DNA of 64,000 bases from Hydrocarboniphaga daqingensis (GCF_900129825.1 NZ_FQWZ01000007.1:62001-126000); one strand, 5' to 3'; counted from the first letter of the stretch, positions 35,521 to 45,436 are shown. The notes: generated from the sequence alone by a model not told the origin. Program-made: numbers and translations.

Positions 35521-38121
35521 GTGAACGACCGACCGACGCGGGGTGAGGCCCCCGCCCAGTTACCGCCGATGATCTGGCGGTTCGCACAAGCCGAATTCGA
35601 CGAGCTGCGCTGGACGCTGCAGGTGGCCGGCCAAAAGACCGAGTTGGAACCCCGGCCGTTGGAAGTGCTGCGCCAGCTGCTGCGTTATGCCGGCGAAGTG
35701 GTCCGCAAAGACGAACTGGTCGAGGCCGTCTATGGCCACCAGCATGTCAGCGATGGGGCCTTGAACCAGGCCGTCAGCCGGCTGCGTGCCGCACTCGGCG
35801 ACCGAGACCAGATGATCGTCGCGACGGTTCACCGCTTGGGCTATCGAATTGCGGTGCCGGTTGAAGCGCAGCCGGCGTTGGAGTCGCGCGCCCACGCCGC
35901 GCGCCTTCAGGCCGGCGCGACGATTCCGGGTCGCGACGATTGGGAGCTGGTTGAGGCGCTCGGCAGCAACCGCGATATCGAAGTCTGGCTGGCACGCCAC
36001 CGACGGCTCGACGAACGTCGGGTATTCAAGTTCAGCGTCGACGGCGTGCGGCTGTCGTCGCTCAAGCGCGAAGTCACGCTGTATCGGATGCTGCGGGAGC
36101 AGTTGGGTGATCGGGACGATCGGGTTCGGCTGATCGACTGGAATTTCGACCGCGCGCCGTTTTTCATCGAAGCCGAGTTCGGCGGCCCGCGGCTCGACGA
36201 CTGGGCGCAGTCACTCGGCGGACTTGCGACGCTGCCGCTGGATACGCGGCTCGAACTGCTGGCCGATATTGCCGACGCGATCGGAGCAGCGCACTCGGTC
36301 GGGGTACTCCACAAGGATCTCAAGCCGGCCAATGTGCTGGTTTTCCGCGATGGCGCGGGGCGCTGGCGTCCACGCTTGGCCGACTTCGGCAGCGGGCATC
36401 TGCTCGCGGTGGCGCAGGACGCCGCGCTGCAGCCGACGCTGACCGTGGCGGACCAGGGCGCCGCCGGCAGCACGACGCTGTATGTGGCGCCGGAGTTGCT
36501 AACGGGTCAGTCGCCGACCGCGCTGGCCGACATTTATGCACTCGGCGTGCTGCTGTATCAGCTGGTCGTCGGTGATTTGAGCAAGCCGCTGGCACCAGGC
36601 TGGGAGCAGGACGTCGACGATGCCTTGTTGCGCCAAGACATCGCACTGGCCGTCGACGGCAACCCGGAGCGTCGTCAGACCTCGGCCCGGGAGCTTGCGC
36701 TGCAGCTACGCCGCCTGCCGTGGCGCCGGCGCGAATATCAACGTCAGCTGCAGGCTGAACAGCAGGCTGACGAGGCGCGTCGTGCGGCGGAACGTGAACA
36801 TGCGATGCGGCCTTGGCGCCGTGCGGCGCTGGCCGCGATCGGCATCGGCTTCGTCGGCGGGGCCGTGCTGTACGAACACGCGCTGCGTGCCGGCCGCGAT
36901 GCACGCCAGCAGGCGCAGCTGGCGGAGTCCGTGACCGATTTCTTCAACACCGAGCTTCTTGCGGTGGCCTCCCCGTACGACCGGATCGGCGGTGCGCCGA
37001 ATCCGACGATTCAGGAGGCGGTTGACCGGGCCGTGGCGCGAATTGGCGATCGCTTTTCCGACCAGCCGGCGACCGAAGCCGCGATCCGCGCCACCGTCGG
37101 TCAGATCTACGGTGAGATGACCCGTCTCCCGGCGGCCCTGGAGCAGGACCGTCTCGCGGTCGAGCTGTTTGAGCGCAGCTTGGGCGCGACGCATCCGCGC
37201 ACGCTGCGCGCCCGCTACTGGTGGGCGCAGGACCTGACCGAAGCCACGCAGTTCGATGCGGCCGCCGAGCAACTGCGGCGCGCCGATGCCGACGCCGCGC
37301 GCGGTGATGTCGGCGAGGCGCGCACACAGCTCTCGAGGCACCGCGCGCATTGCTACCACGCGATCATCCGCTCGCAGTTTCAAGACGCGGTGCCGCATTG
37401 CGAAGCGACCGTCGAGCTGCAGCAGCAGGTCGACCCGCGCGACCATACGGCGCTGTTCAAATGGCGAGCCAATCTGGCGACGCTGTATTCACGGATGGGC
37501 CGCTTCACCGATGCCGATCCGCTGTTCGAGGCGGGCCTTGCCGCTCTGCGCAAACGCGGCGTCTCCGACAGCCTGACCGCCGCCCGATTCGGTAACTTGT
37601 ACGGACTGAACCTGTTGGCGCAGCAGCGCTACGCCGACGCCGAAGCGGTGCTAGCACCGGCTTATGCGGTGATGAATCGCAACGCGCCCAATACGCTGTA
37701 CACGTTCGAGACGCTGGGCTTGCTGGCGACGATCTACAACGCCACCGGCCGCTTTGATCAAGCCCTGACCGCGGCTCGCGACAGCTACCAGGGCTACCAG
37801 CGCACCGCGGGTGACACCAGCCACTTCACGGCGCAAGCGGCGGCATTGCTGGCCGTCTGCCGCTTCGATGCTGGTGAGTCGCAAGCTGGCTTGCAGCAAC
37901 TCGACGAGGCGCGTGCACAGTTGGTGCAGTTGCTCGGGCCAGACCATCCGCAGACGCAATGGGCCATGTACCGGCGTGCCGAGCTGGGACGTCGCGCTGG
38001 CCTGCCACCGGCCGATCTGGATACGCTGCTGGCCTCGCTGTCGGCATCGGCGCTGCATCGCGCCGAGCCGCGTGACGATTGGCCAGAGCGGCTGGCCGCG
38101 TTGCGTGATTCCTCCGGGTGA
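35521..38121 (+). CDS. Winged-helix DNA-binding / Ser-Thr kinase / TPR transmembrane regulator
   Basis: The 866-residue protein has an OmpR/CadC-type winged helix at residues 18-114 (DELVEAVYGHQHVSDGALNQ), then a protein kinase (about 140-400) with K170, HKDLKPAN (D266) and DFG at 288-290, so it may be active. One transmembrane helix (about 434-450) leads to a periplasmic C-terminal half with TPR-like helical repeats. The GTG at 35521, five bases after GAGGAG, is preferred over a later ATG at 35569. The layout suggests a one-protein system that senses outside and binds DNA and phosphorylates inside. Targets are unknown. Confidence 0.9.
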   Translation: MNDRPTRGEAPAQLPPMIWRFAQAEFDELRWTLQVAGQKTELEPRPLEVLRQLLRYAGEVVRKDELVEAVYGHQHVSDGALNQAVSRLRAALGDRDQMIVATVHRLGYRIAVPVEAQPALESRAHAARLQAGATIPGRDDWELVEALGSNRDIEVWLARHRRLDERRVFKFSVDGVRLSSLKREVTLYRMLREQLGDRDDRVRLIDWNFDRAPFFIEAEFGGPRLDDWAQSLGGLATLPLDTRLELLADIADAIGAAHSVGVLHKDLKPANVLVFRDGAGRWRPRLADFGSGHLLAVAQDAALQPTLTVADQGAAGSTTLYVAPELLTGQSPTALADIYALGVLLYQLVVGDLSKPLAPGWEQDVDDALLRQDIALAVDGNPERRQTSARELALQLRRLPWRRREYQRQLQAEQQADEARRAAEREHAMRPWRRAALAAIGIGFVGGAVLYEHALRAGRDARQQAQLAESVTDFFNTELLAVASPYDRIGGAPNPTIQEAVDRAVARIGDRFSDQPATEAAIRATVGQIYGEMTRLPAALEQDRLAVELFERSLGATHPRTLRARYWWAQDLTEATQFDAAAEQLRRADADAARGDVGEARTQLSRHRAHCYHAIIRSQFQDAVPHCEATVELQQQVDPRDHTALFKWRANLATLYSRMGRFTDADPLFEAGLAALRKRGVSDSLTAARFGNLYGLNLLAQQRYADAEAVLAPAYAVMNRNAPNTLYTFETLGLLATIYNATGRFDQALTAARDSYQGYQRTAGDTSHFTAQAAALLAVCRFDAGESQAGLQQLDEARAQLVQLLGPDHPQTQWAMYRRAELGRRAGLPPADLDTLLASLSASALHRAEPRDDWPERLAALRDSSG

Positions 38122-38124
38122 CGG

Positions 38125-38166
38125 ACAGGCCCGGCAACAGGCAGACTTCTTGCCGGGCCCCTGTTT
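38125..38166 (+). terminator. Terminator-like hairpin after the kinase gene
   Basis: A 10-bp GC-rich stem (GGCCCGGCAA and complement), extended by ACAG/CTGT after two unpaired bases, is followed only by TTT. It would separate the kinase gene from the DUF350 gene that starts at 38176. Confidence 0.5.
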
Positions 38167-38175
38167 CGGAACATT

Positions 38176-38577
38176 ATGCTGTCCTACCTCAGCAGCCTTC
38201 CTGCATTTCTGACGTATTGGGGCTTTGCCGTACTGGCGACGGTCGCTTTCGTCGGCATCTACTTGTGGATCACGCCGCAGACGGAGTTGAAGCTGATCGC
38301 GCAAGGCAATCGGAGCGCCGCGATCAGTCTGAGTGGCGTCATCCTCGGCTTGGTCCTGCCGGTCGCCAGCGCCGTTGCGCACAGCGTCAGCCTGGCCGAT
38401 CTGGCGTCCTGGAGTGCCGTCGCCTTTGCCGTGCAGCTCGTTGCCTATGCCGTCATGCGGCTGATGTGGCGTGATCTGCGATCGCAGATCGAGAACGACA
38501 ATGGCGCGGTGGCGCTGCTCGCGGCCGTCGTGTCCGTCGCGGCCGGCGTGCTCAACGCCGCTGCCATGACCTACTGA
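38176..38577 (+). CDS. DUF350 (YjfL-like) membrane protein
   Basis: This 133-residue inner-membrane protein has about four helices (FAVLATVAFVGIYLWI, ISLSGVILGLVLPVASAVA, AVAFAVQLVAYAVMRLM, ALLAAVVSVAAGVLNAAAM). The sequence NRSAAISLSGVILGL is typical of DUF350/YjfL. It is followed by a DUF1190-like small protein and a glutathionylspermidine-synthase-like protein, the same trio as E. coli yjfL-yjfM-yjfC. Function is unknown. Confidence 0.85.
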   Translation: MLSYLSSLPAFLTYWGFAVLATVAFVGIYLWITPQTELKLIAQGNRSAAISLSGVILGLVLPVASAVAHSVSLADLASWSAVAFAVQLVAYAVMRLMWRDLRSQIENDNGAVALLAAVVSVAAGVLNAAAMTY

Positions 38578-38585
38578 GCGCGTCG

Positions 38586-38957
38586 ATGAAACGATCCGAC
38601 GGCGTGACGCTGACGGTCGCCGGCGTGGCCTTGGTCACCGCGACCGTCTTGGCACCGAATTACCAAAGTCTTGAACGGAAGCGATACACCGACCGTCGCG
38701 ACTGCGAATGCGACTACTCGGCCGCACAGTGTCAAAGCGCCGGTGGTACCGAGGTCGTGGGCCCCTGGTTTGCCAGCGATGAGACGATCCGCCGTCAGGA
38801 TCCAGCGGATCCGGGCCCGGGCCATTGCGATCGCCATTGGCGATCCAGCTCGGGCTATTCGGGTGGTCGAGGCGAACACGGCTCGGTCACCACCGAGCCG
38901 GGCTATCGCAACGGATTCGGCGGCACCGCTCGGCGGGGCACGCCGCCTCGCAGCTGA
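38586..38957 (+). CDS. DUF1190-like small protein (YjfM/YgiB-like)
   Basis: The 123-residue protein has an N-terminal hydrophobic segment (VTLTVAGVALVTATVL), a short cysteine-containing region (CECDYSAAQC) and a Gly/Ser/Arg-rich tail ending GYRNGFGGTARRG, which resembles the DUF1190 tail. In E. coli such genes sit beside GspS-like genes (yjfMC, ygiBC). It lies 8 bp after the DUF350 gene and its TGA overlaps the next ATG, so co-translation is likely. The family call depends partly on context. Confidence 0.65.
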   Translation: MKRSDGVTLTVAGVALVTATVLAPNYQSLERKRYTDRRDCECDYSAAQCQSAGGTEVVGPWFASDETIRRQDPADPGPGHCDRHWRSSSGYSGGRGEHGSVTTEPGYRNGFGGTARRGTPPRS

Positions 38958-40069
38958 TGGAACGACTCGTCTGTCCGCCGCGCGACCACTGGGCCGCCCG
39001 GCTGGAAGCACAGGGCTTCGATTACCACACGTCCGACGGCGTGCCGTATTGGAGCGAAGGCGTCTGCTATCGATTCACCGAGGACGAAATCGATCAGCTG
39101 GAGGCCGCAACCGACGAGCTTCACGGCATGTGTCTGTCGATGGTCGCCGACACGGTGGCCTCGGGGGACTACCACGCGTTCTCGCTGGACGCCGATGCGG
39201 CAGCGCTGGTGGAACGCAGCTGGAAGCGCAGAGAGCCGGCTCTGATGGGTCGTATGGATCTCTGCTTCGACGGGCGCTCTGCGCCCAAGCTCTACGAGTA
39301 CAACGCCGACACGCCCACGTCGCTGCTCGAAGCGGCTGCGATCCAATGGTTCTGGCTTCAGGACGTGTATCCGCAGGCCGACCAGTTCAACTCCATTCAC
39401 GAGAAGCTGATCGCAGCCTGGCAACAGCGATGGCACGGCGACCTGCGGACCGTCCACTTTGCGAGTTTTTCCGCGAGTCGCGAAGACGAGGCGAACGTGG
39501 AATATCTGCGCACGACCTGCGCTCTGGCGGGGCACGCCACCATCGAGCTCGACATTCAGGACGTCGGATGGAAAGGTCGGCAGTTCCTCGATCTGCAAGA
39601 CCAGCCCATCGACCAGCTGTTCAAGCTCTATCCCTGGGAATGGATGCTCGACGAGCCCTTTGGGCAACATATCGCGTCAGCGCCTACCGAGTGGATCGAA
39701 CCGGCCTGGAAGCTGCTGCTGTCGACCAAGGCGCTGTTGCCGGCCTTGTGGAAGCGCCACCCGGGGCATCCGAACTTGCTGGCGGCATCGTTTGATGGAC
39801 GACTGATCGACGGCCCGGTCGTCGCCAAGCCCCGACTGGGCCGAGAGGGCGCCGGCATCCAGGTGTTCCCAACGGCGCTCGACGCGTGGGCCGAACGGGC
39901 ATCGACCGACATCGTGATCCAGCAGTATCAGCCGTTGCCGTCGTTCGAAGGCCACCGACCGGTGATCGGGTCGTGGGTCATCGGCAATCAGGCCGCCGGA
40001 ATCGGGATTCGGGAGAGCCTGACCGACATTACCTCCAACACCAGTCGATTCGTGCCCCACTGGTTCTGA
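38957..40069 (+). CDS. Glutathionylspermidine synthase-like ATP-grasp protein (YjfC/YgiC family)
   Basis: The 370-residue protein has the preATP-grasp motif YEYNADTPTSLLEAA and the late ATP-grasp motif KPRLGREGAGI of the GspS synthetase domain. It lacks the amidase domain of true GspS. YjfC-type enzymes are predicted acid-amine ligases with unproven substrates. The ATG overlaps the preceding stop by one base (TGATG), linking it to the DUF350/DUF1190-like pair. Confidence 0.9.
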   Translation: MERLVCPPRDHWAARLEAQGFDYHTSDGVPYWSEGVCYRFTEDEIDQLEAATDELHGMCLSMVADTVASGDYHAFSLDADAAALVERSWKRREPALMGRMDLCFDGRSAPKLYEYNADTPTSLLEAAAIQWFWLQDVYPQADQFNSIHEKLIAAWQQRWHGDLRTVHFASFSASREDEANVEYLRTTCALAGHATIELDIQDVGWKGRQFLDLQDQPIDQLFKLYPWEWMLDEPFGQHIASAPTEWIEPAWKLLLSTKALLPALWKRHPGHPNLLAASFDGRLIDGPVVAKPRLGREGAGIQVFPTALDAWAERASTDIVIQQYQPLPSFEGHRPVIGSWVIGNQAAGIGIRESLTDITSNTSRFVPHWF

Positions 40070-40205
40070 TTGCCCCCGGCGATGCCGGTCTCTGACAGTC
40101 GAACACCCGTGGCGCGGGCGAAGGCGGATGGGGCCCGGCCGATGTCGGTACCAACGTATCGAAGGCCACCGGTGCGATGCCGCGCATCGCGCCGCGCTGC
40201 GCCGT

Positions 40206-41090
40206 CTAGTTGAAGTCTTCGTCCTGCTCGTCGCCGTCGTCGAGCGTCAGGCTGCGCGTGTCACCGACAAAGTCGAGGTCGTCGTCGCGGGCGGCGTCTT
40301 CGATGTCGCCGTTGCAGGTCAGTGCCAGCGTGTAGTCACCGGACGGCAGCAAGGGCAGCGTGTACGACCAATCGCCGCTGCTGCCGCTGCGGCTCACCGG
40401 CGCGGACGCCAGCGGCGCCGGCTCGGTGCCGTCGGCATCATTGGGCGTCACGTCGCGGCCGCGGAACGCGTAGATCGCCACGCCGACGCCTTCGTTGCGG
40501 TTCTGGCGGCAGCTGCTGGCGCTGATCAAGCTGCTGCGCACGCTGCCGCTGACCTGACCGGCGCGGCTGTCGCGCGCGGCGCGCAGCACCGGACGCAGCT
40601 CGCGTCGGTCGCCATTGGCCGCCAAGGACAGACGCAAGTCGAGCCGCGTCTGCACCACGTAGGTCCGGCCGTTGTCGTTGACCTTCAATGCCAGCGCAGC
40701 GAAGTCGGCATCGTCAGCGACGATGTCGAGCGGGCGCTGCGCGCCGTTGGCATCGACGACCAGGTTGTCGGTGTCGCTGCGGTCGCTGTCGCTGAAATCG
40801 ACGCGAATGCCGTTGAACTCGCCTTCATCCAGGCCTTCGGCGCCGAGCAGCGAGAACGCGTTGCGGTCGAAGCGCATCAGATCGACGCGCAGCGGATCGT
40901 CGAAGGTGTAACGGTCCAAGCTGCCGTCGGTGCGGCGCAGCGTGACGCCCGCGATCTGCACGACCACCTGTTGCGTGGCGGCCACCGCGGGCCGGTCGGC
41001 GCTCAGCTCGACGCTGACGCGTCCGTCTTCACAGGCGCTCAGCGCAACGACGCTGGACAAGATCAGCAGGCAACGGCTCGGCAGATTCAT
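40206..41090 (-). CDS. DUF4382 lipoprotein
   Basis: This 294-residue lipoprotein (lipobox ALSAC, Cys20) has a DUF4382-type domain: VVVQIAGVTLRRTDGS followed by FNGIRVDFSDS. The C-terminal part looks like a carboxypeptidase-regulatory-like beta-sandwich (WSYTLPLLPSGDYTLALTC) and the tail is very acidic. It lies 38 bp downstream of hisD on the same strand and could be read through from it, but has no known role in histidine synthesis. Function is unknown. Confidence 0.8.
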   Translation of the reverse strand: MNLPSRCLLILSSVVALSACEDGRVSVELSADRPAVAATQQVVVQIAGVTLRRTDGSLDRYTFDDPLRVDLMRFDRNAFSLLGAEGLDEGEFNGIRVDFSDSDRSDTDNLVVDANGAQRPLDIVADDADFAALALKVNDNGRTYVVQTRLDLRLSLAANGDRRELRPVLRAARDSRAGQVSGSVRSSLISASSCRQNRNEGVGVAIYAFRGRDVTPNDADGTEPAPLASAPVSRSGSSGDWSYTLPLLPSGDYTLALTCNGDIEDAARDDDLDFVGDTRSLTLDDGDEQDEDFN

Positions 41091-41128
41091 CGGGCGGACT
41101 CCATGACCGGGCAGACCGGCGCAGCGTA

Positions 41129-42445
41129 TCAGCTGCGATCGCGCGCCGAGGCAGCGTGCGCGTGCAGACCTTCGGCATCGGCGATACGACCGGCGATCGC
41201 TGCCAGCGGGCATGCGCCGTCGGCGGTGCAGTCGATCAGGCTGCTGCGCTTCTGAAACTCGTAGACGCCGAGCGGATTGGAGAAGCGCGCGGCGCGCGAG
41301 GTTGGCAGCACATGGTTGGGACCGGCGCAGTAGTCGCCGAACGATTCCGGAGCGTGACGGCCCAGGAACACGGCGCCGGCATGGCGGATCTGCTGCAGCA
41401 GCGCGCGCGGATCGGCCACCGACAGCTCCAGATGCTCGGGCGCGATGCGGTTGCTGATCTCGGCGGCCTGCGCCAGATCGCGGACCGCGATCAGCGCGCC
41501 GCGTCCGGCCAGCGAGGCGCGCACGATGGCCGCGCGCGGCAGTTCGGCAAGCCGCTGTTCCATTGCCTCGGCAACGCGCTCCAGATAGGCGATGTCGGGC
41601 GCGATCAGGATCGACTGCGCGTCTTCGTCGTGTTCGGCCTGGCTGAACAAGTCCATCGCGATCCAGCGCGGATCGGTCTGACCATCGCAGATGACGACGA
41701 TCTCGGACGGCCCGGCGATCGAGTCGATGCCGACACGGCCGAACACGGCGCGCTTGGCGGCCGCAACGTAGGCGTTGCCGGGGCCGACGATCTTGTCCAC
41801 CGGCGGAATCGTCGCCGTGCCCCAGGCCAGCGCCGCCACCGCCTGCGCGCCGCCGATCGTGAACACGCGATCGGCGCCGGCCAGATGTGCTGCGCCGAGC
41901 ACGGCGTCATTGGGCTTGCTGTGGCCCTCGGCGTCGCTGGGCGTGGGCACGACCATGATCACTTCGGGCACGCCGGCGACCTTGGCCGGAATCACGTTCA
42001 TCAGCACGCTCGACGGATATGCCGCCTTGCCGCCGGGCACATAGACACCGACGCGGTCCATCGGCGTCACGCGCTGGCCGAGGCGGTTGCCCAGCTCGTC
42101 GCTGAATTCCCAGTCGGCCAGCTTCTGATGCTCGGCATAGCGGCGGATGCGCGCCGCCGCCGCTTCGAGCGCCGCGCGCAAATCGGCCGGCAGCCGCTGC
42201 CATGCGGCGGCCAGCTCGGCTTTGGGAATCTCCAGCTCGGCTGCCTGGCTGACGCTGCGGCGGTCGAAGCGGTTGGTGTATTCGAGCAGCGCGGCGTCGC
42301 CGCGACGGCGGATGTCGGCGACGATCGCGTCGACGGTTTGCGTGACGCTGGCGTTTTGTTCGGGCGCGCGGTCCAGAAGCTGGTCGAGCTGGGCGTCGAA
42401 GCCGGCGGCGCTGGCGTCGAGCCGCAGAATCTCAAGCCGGCTCAT
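41129..42445 (-). CDS. hisD: Histidinol dehydrogenase
   Basis: This 438-residue zinc enzyme catalyses the last two oxidations of histidine synthesis, histidinol to histidine. Recognisable motifs are [54 protein letters not shown] and SEIVVICD, with late histidines in APEHLEL and [11 protein letters not shown]. The ATG overlaps the hisG stop by four bases (ATGA), so it is the second gene of a hisGD operon. Confidence 0.97.
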   Translation of the reverse strand: MSRLEILRLDASAAGFDAQLDQLLDRAPEQNASVTQTVDAIVADIRRRGDAALLEYTNRFDRRSVSQAAELEIPKAELAAAWQRLPADLRAALEAAAARIRRYAEHQKLADWEFSDELGNRLGQRVTPMDRVGVYVPGGKAAYPSSVLMNVIPAKVAGVPEVIMVVPTPSDAEGHSKPNDAVLGAAHLAGADRVFTIGGAQAVAALAWGTATIPPVDKIVGPGNAYVAAAKRAVFGRVGIDSIAGPSEIVVICDGQTDPRWIAMDLFSQAEHDEDAQSILIAPDIAYLERVAEAMEQRLAELPRAAIVRASLAGRGALIAVRDLAQAAEISNRIAPEHLELSVADPRALLQQIRHAGAVFLGRHAPESFGDYCAGPNHVLPTSRAARFSNPLGVYEFQKRSSLIDCTADGACPLAAIAGRIADAEGLHAHAASARDRS

Positions 42446-43092
42446 GACGCCCGTACCCGCTTGGCATCCGCATCGCGGAAGGCGTCGATCAGGTGCTGGA
42501 TCGCAGCATGTTTCATTTTCATCGAGGCCTTGTTGACCACCAGGCGTGAGCTGATGTCGCAGATTTTTTCGACTTCGACCAGGCCATTGGCGCGCAGCGT
42601 ATTGCCGGTGGCGACCAGATCGACGATCTGGTCGGCCAAGCCTACGAGCGGCGCCAGTTCCATCGAGCCGTACAGCTTGATGATCTCGACCTGCTCGCCG
42701 CGTGCCGCGTAGAAGCGCCGCGCGATCTCGGGATACTTGGTGGCGATCCGCAGCCGGCGGTTACGCGGGGCGACATAGCCTTTGACGGCGGCCACCGACA
42801 TCCGGCATTGCGCGATGCCGATATCGAGCGGCTCGTACAGGTCACTGCCGCCGTGCTCCATCAACACGTCTTTGCCGACGATGCCCAGGTCGGCGGCGCC
42901 ATGCTCGACATAGGTCGGCACGTCGGCCGGGCGGATCATCACCAGGGAGACGTCGGCGCGGGTCGACGGCACGCGCAGCAGCCGGTCGATGTCGCCGGCC
43001 GGCGCGATGCCGACGTGTTCGAGCAGCGGCAGGCTTTCGTCGAGGATGCGTCCCTTGGACAGGGCGAGGGTGAGGCCGGTCATCGTAGGCAT
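42442..43092 (-). CDS. hisG: ATP phosphoribosyltransferase, short form
   Basis: The 216-residue protein catalyses the first step of histidine synthesis. [18 protein letters not shown] is the conserved N-terminus, and [14 protein letters not shown] and [13 protein letters not shown] (PRPP-binding loop) are clear. The length matches the short HisG_S form, which lacks the regulatory ACT-like domain and needs HisZ; no hisZ is in this window. In Pseudomonas, hisG follows murA directly; here 5.4 kb of other genes lies between. Confidence 0.96.
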   Translation of the reverse strand: MPTMTGLTLALSKGRILDESLPLLEHVGIAPAGDIDRLLRVPSTRADVSLVMIRPADVPTYVEHGAADLGIVGKDVLMEHGGSDLYEPLDIGIAQCRMSVAAVKGYVAPRNRRLRIATKYPEIARRFYAARGEQVEIIKLYGSMELAPLVGLADQIVDLVATGNTLRANGLVEVEKICDISSRLVVNKASMKMKHAAIQHLIDAFRDADAKRVRAS

Positions 43093-43199
43093 CGGTGAAG
43101 CGAGGGGCCGCGATTTTAACCGCTAGGGGCGCCGCGCGTGGCGAATGCACGGCCTGGCCGGACGCGGCAGATTCATCGGCGGCGCTTAAGCTAGGCCCC

Positions 43200-44594
43200 A
43201 TGCGCTACCAGCACGCCGTCGGCCTCCGCCGCTACACCTTCGCCAGCCTGCGCGAGCTGCTGGCCAAGGCCAGCCCGGCCCGATCCGGCGACTACCTGGC
43301 CGGCGTGGCGGCGGCGACCGCCGAGGAGCGGATGGCCGCGCGGCGGGCACTGGCCGAGCTGCCGCTGAGCCGCTTCCTCGACGAACCCGTGATCCCGTAC
43401 GAGGCCGACGAGGTGACGCGGCTGATCGTCGACACGCACAACGCAGCCTCGTTCGCGCCGGTGGCCGGGCTCAGCGTCGGCGGTCTGCGCGACTGGCTGC
43501 TGGCCGACACCACGACGCCGGCGATGCTGGCGGCGCTGGCGCCGGGCCTGACGCCGGAGATGGCCGCTGCCGTGTCCAAGCTGATGCGCAATCAGGACCT
43601 GGTGCTGGCCGCGCGCAAATGCCGCGTCGTCACGCGGTTTCGCAACACGCTCGGTCTGCCGGGGCGCCTTGCGGTACGCCTGCAGCCGAATCATCCGACC
43701 GACGACCCGCGCGGCATTGCAGCCAGCACGCTCGATGGCCTGATGTACGGCTGCGGCGATGCCGTCATTGGCATCAATCCGGTCAGCGACGATCCGGCCA
43801 AGCTGATGACGCTGTGGCAGTTGCTCGACGAGCTGATTGCCCGTTTCGATATCCCGACGCAGTCCTGCGTGCTGACCCACCTGACGCGGCAGATCGAGGC
43901 GATCGAGCGCGGCGCACCGATCGACCTGGTGTTCCAGTCGATCGCCGGCACGCAGGCGGCCAACCGCAGCTTCGGCATCAGCCTCGCCATGCTCGACGAA
44001 GCACATCAGGCCGGGCTGAGCTTGCGGCGCGGTACCTGCGGGTCGCAGCTGATGTATTTCGAAACCGGGCAGGGCAGTGCGCTGTCGGCCAACGCGCATC
44101 ACGATGTCGACCAGCAGACGCTCGAAGTGCGCGCTTATGCAGTTGCGCGGCGCTTTGATCCGCTGCTGGTCAATACCGTCGTCGGCTTCATCGGCCCCGA
44201 ATACTTGTACGACGGCAAGCAGATCATCCGCGCTGCGCTCGAAGACCATTGCTGCGGCAAGCTGCTGGGTCTGCCGATGGGCGTCGACGTCTGCTACACC
44301 AATCACGCCGAAGCCGATCAGGACGACATGGATACCTTGCTGGTGCTGCTCGGCACGGCCGGCGTCAACTACATCATGGGCGTGCCCGGCGCCGACGACA
44401 TCATGCTCAACTACCAGAGCACCAGCTTTCACGACGCGCTGTTCCTGCGCGAAGCGCTGTCGCTGCGACATGCACCCGAGTTCGAGCAATGGCTGCAGAA
44501 GATGCAGTTGATTGATGAGCAAGGTCGCCTGCGCGACAGCCGTCGGTCACCGATGTTGCCGGCGCTGACCGCGTTCGCACAGGCCGCCTCGTGA
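43200..44594 (+). CDS. eutB: Ethanolamine ammonia-lyase, large subunit
   Basis: This 464-residue adenosylcobalamin-dependent subunit makes acetaldehyde and ammonia from ethanolamine with EutC. Conserved segments include KLMRNQDLVLAARKCRVVT, RLQPNHPTDDPRGIAAS, GDAVIGINPVSD, QSIAGTQAANRSFGI and PMGVDVCYTNHAEADQDD. Length is close to E. coli EutB (453). The ATG at 43200 is used because it starts the conserved region; the frame is open earlier. No microcompartment or aldehyde dehydrogenase genes are present nearby. It overlaps eutC by four bases (GTGA). Confidence 0.96.
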   Translation: MRYQHAVGLRRYTFASLRELLAKASPARSGDYLAGVAAATAEERMAARRALAELPLSRFLDEPVIPYEADEVTRLIVDTHNAASFAPVAGLSVGGLRDWLLADTTTPAMLAALAPGLTPEMAAAVSKLMRNQDLVLAARKCRVVTRFRNTLGLPGRLAVRLQPNHPTDDPRGIAASTLDGLMYGCGDAVIGINPVSDDPAKLMTLWQLLDELIARFDIPTQSCVLTHLTRQIEAIERGAPIDLVFQSIAGTQAANRSFGISLAMLDEAHQAGLSLRRGTCGSQLMYFETGQGSALSANAHHDVDQQTLEVRAYAVARRFDPLLVNTVVGFIGPEYLYDGKQIIRAALEDHCCGKLLGLPMGVDVCYTNHAEADQDDMDTLLVLLGTAGVNYIMGVPGADDIMLNYQSTSFHDALFLREALSLRHAPEFEQWLQKMQLIDEQGRLRDSRRSPMLPALTAFAQAAS

Positions 44595-45436
44595 GCGCCA
44601 TCAACGACGACGCCGCCGGCCCGCTGCTGCCGTCGGATCCCGGTGATCGCAGCGTCGTCGCGCGCGATCCCTGGCAGTCGCTGCGCCAGTACACGGCAGC
44701 ACGCATCGCGCTCGGCCGCAGCGGCAGCAGCCTGCCGACGCGCGAAGTGCTCGACTTTGGCCTGGCCCATGCGCAAGCGCGCGACGCAGTGCATCTGCCG
44801 CTCGATGTCGCGGCCTTGCAGTCGCAGTTGCAGGCCGACGGCTGGGACGTGATCGCGCTGACCAGCCGGGCTGCCGATCGCGCGGCGTACCTGGCGCGCC
44901 CCGACTGGGGCCGCCGGCTGCATGACGATGCGCTGCCGCTGCTGGACGCGGCACGGTCGGCCACCGCGCCGCGCATCGATGCCGACGATGTGGCCTTCGA
45001 CGTCGCCTTCGTCGTCAGCGACGGCCTGTCGTCCACCGCCGTCCAATGCCATGCAGCGCCGCTGCTGCAGGCCTTGCGGCCGCTAATGGCCGATCTGCGC
45101 ATCGCGCCGATCGTGATCGCCACGCAGGCGCGCGTCGCGCTGTCCGATGAAGTCGGGCAACGCTTGCAGGCGCGCATCGCCGTCAGCTTGATTGGCGAGC
45201 GGCCGGGGCTGTCGTCGCCCGACAGCCTCGGCGCCTATCTGACCTACGCACCGCGCGTCGGCAATACCGACGAGGTGCGCAATTGCATCTCCAATATCCG
45301 GCCGCAGGGCTTGGTGTTGACTCAGGCTGCGCAGCAGATCGCCGCGTTGCTGCGCGCTGCGCTGCAAGCGCAGCGCAGCGGCGTGGCACTGCGCTTCGAC
45401 CCGTCGACGATCGCCGCAATCAGAAGCGATAGCTGA
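44591..45436 (+). CDS. eutC: Ethanolamine ammonia-lyase, small subunit
   Basis: This 281-residue EutC shows the cobalamin-site region IALGRSGSSLPTREVLDFGL, VVSDGLSSTAVQCHA and GERPGLSSPDSLGAYLTY, followed by DEVRNCISNIRPQGL. It starts at a GTG that overlaps the eutB TGA. The 3' end overlaps the convergent TonB-receptor gene by 17 bases. Together with eutB it should suffice for the lyase reaction if adenosylcobalamin is available; no reactivase gene is in view. Confidence 0.95.
   Translation: MSAINDDAAGPLLPSDPGDRSVVARDPWQSLRQYTAARIALGRSGSSLPTREVLDFGLAHAQARDAVHLPLDVAALQSQLQADGWDVIALTSRAADRAAYLARPDWGRRLHDDALPLLDAARSATAPRIDADDVAFDVAFVVSDGLSSTAVQCHAAPLLQALRPLMADLRIAPIVIATQARVALSDEVGQRLQARIAVSLIGERPGLSSPDSLGAYLTYAPRVGNTDEVRNCISNIRPQGLVLTQAAQQIAALLRAALQAQRSGVALRFDPSTIAAIRSDS

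Noticed and set aside
43100-43199. Riboswitch (for example cobalamin) before eutB
   Set aside because: The gap is about 100 bp and shows no B12-box-like sequence.
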